Assembly (NCBI GenBank): GCA_023374045.1
Contig: CM041777.1
Span: forward strand, 88,034,300-88,098,299
Origin: Limonium bicolor
Taxonomy: Eukaryota > Streptophyta > Magnoliopsida > Caryophyllales > Plumbaginaceae
Direction: 5' to 3'
DNA length: 64,000 nt
The notes beneath the pieces are model-generated. The model did not search any database and was not told where the DNA came from. It worked only from the letters and a program-made list of their open reading frames with translations. Below, one piece after another: positions 24,569-33,217 of the stretch; the stretch's first letter is position 1, and the number at the start of each line of letters is the position of its first letter. The translations under genes were made by a program, and so were the position numbers.

Positions 24569-24617
24569 GATTCTCAGGCATTACTTCCAAGGTAATAAAT
24601 CAGGCTAGTAGTTATAC
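24545..24617 (-). other. Intron-like 73-bp segment between the pol lead-in and protease
   Basis: On the minus strand it starts GTATAAC after ATCACAG and ends GCGGTTTCAG before CACGTTC. It contains stops, while the peptide on each side (VITG and TFLIN) looks like one continuous family segment. Exact GT-AG removal would leave the frame one base off, so this is either a decayed intron or a plain insertion. Confidence 0.35.
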
Positions 24618-24789
24618 CTGTGATGACCATCCCATTGCTCTTCGCTTGAGCCTGGTTCAACACAGTCAACCTGATCTCTGAGTTCCCAACCCCTACAACG
24701 ACGAAACAAACTTATAAGATTTCCACTCTTATTAAGGTCTTCATGAGCATTTTAATGATTACAATGCTGAAATTGCATAAATTACAAGG

Positions 24790-25527
24790 CTAGATCTGTC
24801 TAAAGGTCAGGTTTAAACGGCCAGGTTTCATGTGGGTCTGGTTGATGATGGATGTGGGGGCTGTGTGGGGCTTAATTCTCTTCACCCCATGGTAGATAAG
24901 TCTGGCTGCTCCCCCGAAAATCAGCACATCACCCGACTTCAGGAGGATCTTTGTAGCAAGATCCATTCTCTTCTGATCTCCAAATAGGAATTCCGCGTCG
25001 TCTCCAAGTGATATGGACACCACTGGAACTCCTCTGGTGATGGACTCCAGAGACTCGTCCCTATCCTGATGCATTCCTAGCTTACCTTCTTTCCCATAGA
25101 AGTTGATGATGCACACGTCTGAGGTTAGGTCTGGGACTGGCTCATCCTCCAATTCCTGGGCTGTTTTAACTGCAGCTCCAATGATGGTCTGCAACTCTCC
25201 TGGAATTGGTGGCACCTCCACCTCCTCATAGCTTCTAGTGGTGTGGTCCCACTTCTTACCTAGGCACATGATCTTCACCTTCATGGTTGCACCGTTCTTG
25301 AAGGTAGGGGTGTAAAAGTTTCCTCCTTTCACACCTAATTCTCTGATCTTGAGGATCAATGCATATTGGTCAGCTGGGGTCAAAAATTCTCGTAATAAGA
25401 CCATCCCAGGTCTCAATATCTCACACTTCTCTGGTGGGTGTGGTTTGGCTTCAAAGGGAATGGTAGGTGTGGAAATAGGCAATACAGGAAAGCAAATCGA
25501 AAGCTGAACGAAAACAACAATTGCCAT
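24790..25527 (-). CDS. AlkB-like 2-oxoglutarate/Fe(II)-dependent dioxygenase inside element C
   Basis: Intact 245-residue ORF between gag and protease in the element's own orientation. Members of this fold remove methyl groups from nucleic acid bases by oxidative demethylation. Visible residues: NFY (142-144), Fe(II) ligands H153 and D155 in GMHQDRDE, H213 in YHGVKRI, and 2-oxoglutarate-binding R237 and R243 in GRLNLTFRQ. The pattern, with FYTPTFKNGA, CLGKKWD, DQKR and SGDVLIFGG, is that of plant ALKBH1-type proteins, especially the shorter cytosolic/nuclear-type paralogs; the domain is essentially complete. The first 20 residues are hydrophobic and may not belong to the ancestral protein. 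An in-frame stop lies a few codons upstream, so M1 is the first possible start. A TATAAAT box lies about 60 bp upstream. The frame is uninterrupted and intron-free, unlike cellular plant homologs. The substrate cannot be told; RNA or DNA are both possible. Confidence 0.93.
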   Translation of the reverse strand: MAIVVFVQLSICFPVLPISTPTIPFEAKPHPPEKCEILRPGMVLLREFLTPADQYALILKIRELGVKGGNFYTPTFKNGATMKVKIMCLGKKWDHTTRSYEEVEVPPIPGELQTIIGAAVKTAQELEDEPVPDLTSDVCIINFYGKEGKLGMHQDRDESLESITRGVPVVSISLGDDAEFLFGDQKRMDLATKILLKSGDVLIFGGAARLIYHGVKRIKPHTAPTSIINQTHMKPGRLNLTFRQI

Positions 25528-25584
25528 TAAGTGAACAAGTCAAGGTTCAAACTGGTCTTAGCACAAAGATGTAAAAGAAAGAGG

Positions 25585-25597
25585 GATTTATAGTTCA
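25585..25597 (-). promoter_or_regulatory. TATA-like box and pyrimidine tract upstream of the AlkB ORF
   Basis: The minus strand reads ACTATAAATCCC, then a pyrimidine-rich stretch (CCCTCTTTCTTTTACATC) ending in TGCTAAG, about 60-30 bp before the ATG at 25527. It could be an internal promoter or an acceptor region for a spliced message, or neither. Confidence 0.3.
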
Positions 25598-25651
25598 TCC
25601 CTTTACAATGCAGAGGAAAAATTACTTGAAGAAATAAAGCAAAACGAAGGT

Positions 25652-27026
25652 CTAAGCTTCTTCAGTAGGAAAGTATTCCTCACCAGGCGAACTCGGGTCA
25701 TCACTCGCTGATTCGACACGGTCCACCAGGTTGAGAGCTGGTGCTTTGCCTGGCCTCTGAGGGTAGTTCTGGGCAGGGCGATGGGTAGATGGTCCAGCAC
25801 CTCCGGTGCCACCTCTACCTCCTCCTCCATTCGTATTAGTAGCTGGGGCTTTAGTCGCTGACCCGGTGCGTGGCTTGTAGTTCCTGGAAGAATCCGGGTT
25901 TGAGAAGCACTCTAAGGATCTATGCCCCTTCCTGCCACAGTGGTGACACGTCCCAGAGTTCCGTCACACCTCCTTCCTGGATGGTCCCTCTCACTACTTC
26001 CTGCGAAGTATCTTCTTACGGGTGGTTTTCCTGTTCCAATTCAAGGTCAGTGACGTGATAGCAATATGTAACCACATTGTAGATTATGTTTATCTTACCA
26101 CTAGGTGCTGGGAGCGGATTGGCTCAGCATCGGTATGTAAAGGGACTATGGCCTTTTCATTCTTCCCCTTTGTAGAACTTGCCCTTCCTCTCATAGTTCT
26201 GGGAAGATTTTCCTCCACTACCTCCTCCAGCATCTCCCTCTCCTCTTGCCTAGCACAGAATCCTGATAGGCAATGGTGGTTTCGCAGTCGTTTGCATCAT
26301 CAGCTAGTTCCTGTCGTTACAATATGTGTTAGTGGGAAAATCTTATCGAACCTAAATTCCAAAGTCATATTCCATACCTGTAAAGTCTTTCCCCTGGTGG
26401 AACCGATCATGGTCATGATCCTGAAGTTCAAGCCAGTATGAAATTTATCCACCAGGTACCCGGAGCGTAAGCTCCCTCTCCAATGACAGCAGCAACTCCA
26501 CAAACTTGTCATAGTACTCAGCAACAGAAGAAGTCCCTTGCTTCAGCTGCTCAAATTCACTTCTCATTCTCTTTTGTAGGTAGGATGGGTAGAACTTAGC
26601 TCTCAGGGCCACCAGAAAAGCTTGGAAATCAAGTTCGCTTGGGTGTCAGCTTGGCTCTGGCTGTCTGCCACCATCGATGAGCTGGCCCTTGGAGAAAGTA
26701 GGCCGCTATGTCCACTTGGCGATCTGCTGGGACATGTAGAGAGGTAAAAGCCTTTTGAATCTCAGCGATGTATTTCTCCAGAGCTTTTGGTACTGGCTGG
26801 CCCTCATAGGCTGGGGACGAAGATCGTTGACCGCTTTCAACCAGTTAAACTCTCGTGGACCGTTGGGTGGTGGTGGCGGTGGTTGAGGGATCTGAGCCTG
26901 CTGCTGAGCTAATGCAGCGGTAACAATCTGAGCTATGACCTCAGGGGTAACAGCATCGGGTCCGTAACCACCTGGGGGTTCCGCTCCCTCTCCTCCTCTT
27001 CCTCCGCGTCCTCCTCTTTGAGACAT
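25652..27026 (-). pseudogene. gag (element C), multiply frameshifted
   Basis: Starts MSQRGGRGGRGGEGAEPPGG at 27026, with a Pro/Gln-rich stretch next. The retrotransposon gag core appears in pieces (AEIQKAF-like, RWWQTARAKL, LRAKFYPSYLQKRM, SVAEYYDKFVELL) across at least three frames, with breaks near 26815, 26640 and 26455. The CCHC zinc knuckle CHHCGRKGHRSLEC lies at 25948-25907. The last frame runs through a Pro-rich region to EEYFPTEEA and a TAG at 25654-25652. Gag forms the virus-like particle and binds RNA. Gag ends in its own stop, 124 bp before the AlkB ATG, whereas related elements usually fuse gag to pol. Confidence 0.88.
26031..26098 (-). other. Intron-like 68-bp segment within gag
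   Basis: On the minus strand GTAAGATAAAC follows CACCTAGTG, and GAATTGGAACAG precedes GAAAACC. The borders look like plant splice sites, but 68 bp is near the lower limit for plant introns, and gag is too decayed here to confirm the reading frame on either side. Confidence 0.25.
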
Positions 27027-27296
27027 TTAGCTGCTAAGGATGTGTTTGTTGTTCAGAAGTTGTATGTTAAATCTAGACATCTATGCAGTAACGTGCAAAG
27101 TGTTTCATAACTACCCAGGGACGGTATGTAGTTAGAGTGTTCATGAGTAATGTAAATAAGGTCAAGTATGGGGTAAGGGTATCGTACCTTTCAGGAATCC
27201 TCACTTCCCAATTCTACCCCGATTCCCCAGTTTTAAGGACACCTATATTCTAAGTATTTCACTCGGCTTGTTTTCTCGGGCTCAGAGCGTAACTAC
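27027..27296 (-). other. Element C: leader between PBS and gag
   Basis: About 270 bp of untranslated leader. No further motif is recognised apart from the second arm of the PBS hairpin at 27282-27289. Confidence 0.6.
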
Positions 27297-27308
27297 GCTC
27301 TGATACCA
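27297..27308 (-). promoter_or_regulatory. Primer binding site of element C
   Basis: On the minus strand TGGTATCAGAGC, complementary to the 3' end of initiator Met-tRNA, five bases (GAAAG) after the LTR end TGTTACA. Its 3' half forms an 8-bp hairpin with the following bases (TCAGAGCG, loop TAGTTA on the sense strand, CGCTCTGA). Confidence 0.95.
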
Positions 27309-27313
27309 CTTTC

Positions 27314-30300
27314 TGTAACACCCCTATTTATCATAATGCAGCGGAAATAAAATACTAAGGCGATTACAGACCATCGGGTTCCAAGCACCCGGCACCAAAC
27401 CTCACCAATTACAGCTTATGATATTACAAATGCTACGGTCTGAACTCGAGAAAACATAACATAAAAGTAATAATAACAAAATACAATAGCTCTCCAAATT
27501 CCTAATTCCCATCCCATACACTCACTCTCTTCGTGGCCACCTGTATAACAATTCGTACCTGCAAGATGAAACAAAGCAGCCCACCCCGGAGGGGTGAGTT
27601 AGTTCCCTGGAATGGAACTGGTACAACTCTCCAAAACAAAGGTTTAAAACAGAACGCTTGAATAAACAATAACTTGAAGTCAAATGCTTAAACAAAAACA
27701 GAATAAGAAGGCACATCCAAATCACCAAGTCAAAGGTAACAAGTCAAAGAGAGATAAATAACAGGAAGGTAAAGTTAGGCAATTAAAAAAAACCACACCA
27801 TAAGTTAGTGAACATCCATTGCTTGTGTTAGATTCAGTTCCAATTAGGAGTAGAAAGACCCAAGTAGTCACAAGGACTAGGAATGAAAGAAGAGATCCAA
27901 GACCCATAACTCAAGATTGGAATAAACCAATTGGGAGAGATGGCCCCCACCGCCAGTCAGTTGTCACAAGGACGAGGTAAACAGACCTCCGCTGTCAGTT
28001 GTCCACTTGGACGAGGTATAGCAGACCTCCGCTGCCACCGACCCGTTCTCAGTCATCGTGTGAAGTGTGTGCACCACTTAATATAAAGAATCCATACCCA
28101 ATATATACCAAGATTGACATTTTCCCATATTCCCACTAGACTATTAACTGCACGAGTGCAATACCAATACACTCAGTCCTAAAGAGTGCAGAAGCGTAAA
28201 CCCTCAGCAGTTAATATCCAATGAGACAACCAGAAATGAGGAACCAATAATCATGAAAGTTGTACATTCAAGGCTCAGTCAGTCACAACAGGCTGAGTTA
28301 GTCACACAAACAATTTCCTTTCAAGATTCATTCAAACTCATTTAGCGTTTCTCAAGACATTCCATAAAATTTGTCACCAAAAGCATCTGAGTACGAGAAA
28401 TCGTACCTGGTATATGTAGTAGCAGTAACCAAACTTGAAAATGCGAACTACTTCCACTAATCACCTATAATTAGAGTATTCCAAGCATTGATTAGTTAAG
28501 GTACTATAATGCTACACATCCTCCATTCCTATTAGTCTATAGTTCTGTTTTACCGTTACTCCCCTCCTAGGGTCTGGCTAGATCTCGTAATTAAAACTTT
28601 AATGCATTAACTTATTCCATTTACCCACTCCTGATTATAGTTTAGTTTAATTAAACCCTTTGGTTACGTTTGGCTAACTTACTTTATCACCTATTCAAGG
28701 TTTAAGGTATGTATTTCCCCCTAATAGTCCACCTAGATGTCACATTAACTTTGATATATATATATATATATATTTAAGTGTCACGTATGAATAAGGTTTA
28801 TCCCAATTTTCCCCTCTTAATACGTTTCCCACAAGGTATGTTACTACTTTTATTTACTTCTAATGTATTTATATATACACTTATATTTTCCTTAGGATTT
28901 ATCCAAAACATTCTTTAAGAAATTCTTATTGTATTTAATTATATTCAATACCTTTTAGACATATCCACAACTGATATATGGTTTATAAAATAAAGTGTTT
29001 GCCCTCGTTTAATTAAGCATATTAACCTCAATAATAATATATGTAGTTTAGTTTAATATCTCGATTAACATAAGTTCCTATTTTATTTTTCTCATATAAG
29101 TATATTATGTGTAAACAAATTTTACTTCACCTAAAAGATAATACCCAAAATATTTATAACATACTGATGTAAAATGTTAATTTAGGTTTAATTATTTTCC
29201 CCAACCTAAAAGCTTATTAACAAACCATACTTTAATTTTTGTTACATTCAAAACCATATATTATAAGTTATTCTTATGAAAATTCCAAACATAATTTTTA
29301 AACCTATTTACCCTGTCCAAAAATCCCAAATGTAATATATAATAACTATAACATTTTATACATATTATAAATTATTATTTCATAAAACATCTTTTTAAAT
29401 TACCTAAATAATTCCATAATACTCGTAACTTGCAAAAATCATAACTTATGTTTAAAAACTCAAAACCCATATTAATTTACATCAAAATATACTAGATTAA
29501 ATATGGAATCTATGGTTAAAATTTCAAGTCAAAATACATTCGAGAAGATATTTAATTAACCCAACAAGTTAAGACTATTTACTGGAATTATAAAAACCTT
29601 TATAAACTTATTCTGGAATGTTTTAATCTCGGCCGTCCAATCTCATAAAGCGAGATCGGACGACCCTGTACTCCGGAGTTCATCAGCGAAGGTAATACGG
29701 GGATCGAGTACTAAATCTCGTTTTTCTCACAATCTACAGAACGAAATCGAGTGATTCTTGTTCCTATCGATTCGAGAGTTAGGGTTTATTTCGGTACAGA
29801 ATTTAATTCGATTGCAATTCATACAAATTCTCCCATTGTAATGCATAATAGACCAAATTGGCATGTGGGTTTGATCGGTGATGAAATTTCGAATGGCATC
29901 AACGGAGCAATTTGATCAGAAACTTACCGGAATTGCATTAACGGGGTGAAACCAAATCGAGAATTCTGGAAATCGGTGTTTTATGTGTGGTTCAGGTATG
30001 CCTCTTCTCGAATCAACTCGCACCAACTGAGAGAGATTTGATTCATGGAACCTATCACAATCCAAACTAGACATGTAACTCTAGATGTTAGTGGAAGAAT
30101 TATGATTTTGATGAACTAGGGAGAAAGTTACAGATCCCACAAGATCCGTGTTTACCTAGTTGGTTTCGGGATGAACTGGGCAGAATTACCACCGTGATCG
30201 AGTAGGCAACTTTAGACAGATTTATCTCCCAAACCAGTGCGAATCAGCCTTGGTCATCAACATGAAAGTTATAGAGGGATTAGAGATATTCAAACAAGCT

Positions 30301-31053
30301 AAAGAACACGAAATTTGGATGAGAAATGAAGAAGTTATGGCGTGACGAAGTTTACCCGATCTCAGGAAAACCGGAATTCTGGGTTACGAACTCGCGAGGA
30401 GGCAACTTTGGATCAACTTTCCGATCATTGTAGAAGGAGTTAGATGGTGTGTGAGTAATGGTTGAAAGAGGAAAGATAGGAGAATCGAATGAAACAACGG
30501 CATACCAAATGGTGGAGTAGGGAAAAAGATATAGGTGTCTAAAGATCGCCCCATGACATGCCAAAACCGCTGGAAACTCAACCGATTGAGTGACCCAGAG
30601 CTGACAGGGCGCGACACGTGTCCCTAGCCCTGGACACGTCAGCATCCTTCAAAATTTTGGCTCTAAACTTCAATTTATCATAACTTTTGCTAGGATGATC
30701 CGTTTTTAACGTTCTTTTTATCGATCTTCTTGGTTTTCCATAACCTTTTTATTGGTATAGTTTTTCATGGCCTGATTTGACCATTCTCAAAAAGTCAATC
30801 CTAGCAAGGCTTTTGAAGCTTCAAGGTTTCTATGATTTTATTTTGACTTTTAAGCCTTAAATCAATGTTCAAAGTATTTCTAAAATCTTTATAATATAAT
30901 TGGAGTGTCTTGAAATTTCCCAAGATTTATTGACTTATAAATCTCACTATTAAATTCGTAATACCATATAATAAATTAATATTTAATAGTTTCATTTAGG
31001 GTTTACCAAAAGAAATCCCCTAAATTAATTTAAATTAATTTATGGGGTTTTCA
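27314..31053 (-). repeat. Element C: 5' LTR (3.74 kb)
   Basis: Low end TGTAACACCCCTATTT next to the PBS; the high end GGGGTTTTCA has lost one base relative to GGGGTATTTCA of the other LTR. Compared with 17225-21056 it differs by scattered changes and a deletion of about 75 bp near 29770. It has a (TA)n run at 28755-28774. It is non-coding. Confidence 0.92.
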
Positions 31054-31561
31054 CCGCCGCCGGAGCCGCCACCCGCCGCCACCAACCACCGCCGGCCACC
31101 ACCACGGAAAAATTTTCCAGTGAGTTTTTCGAATTTTTTTTTGCAACTTATAGATTTGGGTGTCCTGAGTATGAATTCGGTGTTAGTTTTTTGAAATTCA
31201 ACATCATTTGAGCTAGATCTAGCATGAAAAATTCGAAAATATTCAAAAAAAAAAACCCAGTCGAGCACCACCGCTGCTCTACCCGGAGACAGGCGAGAAC
31301 CGGCGCTGCTCGCTCCAGACGCTAGCAAGGACTGGTGGTGCTCGAGTTCATCACCGGCGAGGACCCCTGGTGCTCGCGTCCTCTTCTGCGCGCGCCCGAA
31401 GACGGTGCCGAGGACCGCTGCTGCTCGCGTGTGGTGGAGGCGAGGACCGGCGCTACTCTTGGCAGGCGATGGCGAGGAACTGGTCTACTCGACCCAGGCG
31501 ACGGCGAGGAGCGGGTCTACTCGACCCAGGCGACGACGAGGAGCTGTGCTCCTCGAACCAA
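31054..31561. other. GC-rich segment of unknown origin
   Basis: Begins abruptly at the end of the C LTR with CCGCCGCCGGAGCC-type triplets and a short A-rich stretch. It continues with GC-rich repeats of CTGCTCG and a 33-bp tandem (GGTCTACTCGACCCAGGCGA) near 31480-31550. Base composition is unlike every neighbour. Several overlapping frames are open because of the composition, and none shows a known domain. It may be the 5' end of another transposon or a captured gene. Confidence 0.5.
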
Positions 31562-31810
31562 TTTGTTTTTTTTTAATTCTAATATTTGGAATGATTTTTT
31601 AAATGTTTAATTTGTTTATTTTTTAATTCTAATATTGTGAATGATTTTTAAATGTTTTAATTTGTTATTTTTTTAATTCTAATATTGTGAATGATTTTTA
31701 AATGTTTTAATTTGTTATTTTTTTGAATTCTAACTAATATTGTGAATGATTTTTAAATGTTTTAATTTGTTATTTTTTTGAATTCTAACTAATATTGTGA
31801 ATGATATGAT
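31562..31810. repeat. AT-rich tandem repeat of about 50-60 bp
   Basis: Four to five copies of a unit with TTTTTTTAATTCTAATATTG, then TGAATGATTTTTAAATG, then TTTTAATTTGTTA. The last two units carry an extra GAATTCTAACTAATATTG variant. It is found only here in the window. Confidence 0.85.
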
Positions 31811-31873
31811 TATAAATGTTTGAATTTTTATGTTATGAATGAGGAATATAACTATGTGATATTCGTATGCAGT

Positions 31874-32151
31874 GATGGATCGTTTGAAAAAAGCAGTGAG
31901 ACATGTCACGAAGAGGAAGAATAAAGACCGGGGTGTGAGCAGGCTATGACGGCCTCGTACCGTCGTCGTGCACATGCTCCTGGTGAAGGGCCGAGTAATC
32001 CTGCCCCCCGCATGGAAGCAGCACGCCATTCATCTTTCCATCCGGGTCAATCTTCCAACGACCCGGCGTTTCAAGTACCAGCACCACCAATGGTAGCGGA
32101 GGATGACTCGGCGGTGTTCAATATACCGAGGAGACGCATGCCAGTGTTGTC
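31874..32151 (+). pseudogene. Unrecognised coding-like fragment
   Basis: After a plausible acceptor site (TATTCGTATGCAG at about 31860-31872) an ATG opens MDRLKKAVRHVTKRKNKDRG, which stops after 24 codons. The +1 frame then stays open to 32171 (ATG at 31946), giving a basic, Pro- and Ser-rich peptide with FQVPAPP and FNIPRRRMP. Codon-like composition and the splice-like start suggest the beginning of a gene or transposase with one frameshift, cut off at about 32151 by repeat sequence. I do not recognise the family. Confidence 0.35.
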
Positions 32152-33217
32152 ATATAATATTTGGATAGGTTAATTAGGTATTTTAATCTTCCAAATTAAA
32201 TTGGTATATTATAGCTTAATACTATATGTTAAGATGTTATATAATATTTGGATAGGTTAATTAGGTATTTTAATACCTAAGATATTAAGTTTATAAGTTT
32301 AAAGGTAAAATATGTAATTTACCAAAACTTGGTGGCTAGATTAATTATGGCCAAAAATCATATATTAAATTTGGTGAATTTTGATATAATATAGTGTATG
32401 AACTCATATTAATAATTTTGGATAAGTTAGATAAATATTAAGGAGTTAAATATACAATTTAATAAGTTTTGGGGCTATTTTGTAATTTCTGGAAAATTTG
32501 GTGTATAACCGAATTAAGAATGATTTGCTGGGTTCAATAATGTATTAAGTATGAAATTAGGCTTTGGTCAAAGTGTTGACCAAAAACCTAGAGTTAAAAT
32601 GAATTAAGACATAAAAGATTAAGTTTATAAAAGTTTTGGGGTGAAATTGTAATTTATAAAAATTTATATGTAAATCTGGAATTTAAATAGGGGCGGATGC
32701 AAATTAGTAGAAATATAAGTGTCCACTTGGTTATTAAGGAAATTAAATATTAAAACTATAGTTTATAAGTAATATATAACAATTATAAAGTTTTGGGGGT
32801 TAAAATGTAATTATAAGAAGATATATGTTAAGGCCGGAAATTTATGTGGCCATTTGGTAATTTATAAAAGTTAAGGTGTCCAAATTATAATTACCGAATT
32901 TATAGTGGTGGTTTTTGTGAAATATTAATTAAGAAAATAAAACTAAGTAATATAAAGTATTTTGGAGTATAATGTAGTTTTAAAATATTTGGGGTTATAT
33001 TGTAATAACCGAGAATATAAGGGTTTCATTGGAATTAAAAAAATGTTATTAAGTCCTATGTGGATATTTGGTGGGATTAGAAAAGAAATTGTGATTTAAG
33101 GAATTAAGAATTAAAACTATATGTTATAAAGGTATAAGTAATTTATAGTAAAGAAATAATATTATTCGGGGTTAGTTTGTAATTAATAGAAGTTTTGGAA
33201 ATTCTTAAGTCCTTGAG
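32152..33217 (+). repeat. Second copy of the element A flank (empty site for the MULE)
   Basis: Matches 4884-5850 plus 7889-7953 almost base for base. A stretch of about 36 bp (ATATAATATTTGGATAGGTT and on) appears twice, at 32152 and about 85 bp later, marking a rearranged junction. At 33150 it reads GAAATAATA once, without the 2-kb MULE. It is AT-rich and non-coding. Confidence 0.88.

Larger units (their letters stand above)
17225..31053 (-). mobile_element. Element C: AlkB-carrying Ty3/gypsy chromovirus
   Basis: 13.8-kb element read on the minus strand: 5' LTR (31053-27314), PBS, gag, AlkB, protease, reverse transcriptase, RNase H, integrase with chromodomain-like tail, PPT, 3' LTR (21056-17225). 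The end of pol (EEATWETEDSMRVKYPHLF) and the gene order place it among chromodomain elements, most like the Tekay/Del clade. It is inactive as it stands, because gag has at least three frame breaks and pol at least two frameshifts and a stop. The flanks CCCAA (left) and CCGCC (right) do not match, so there is no target-site duplication. Confidence 0.92.

Noticed and set aside
24790..25527. AlkB ORF as an independent host gene that element C merely inserted around
   Set aside because: It sits inside one element between gag and protease on the same strand, is intron-free, and has no gene-like flanks of its own.
31335..31610. Three overlapping open frames in the GC-rich island
   Set aside because: GC-rich repeats keep all frames open; no frame shows a recognisable protein family.
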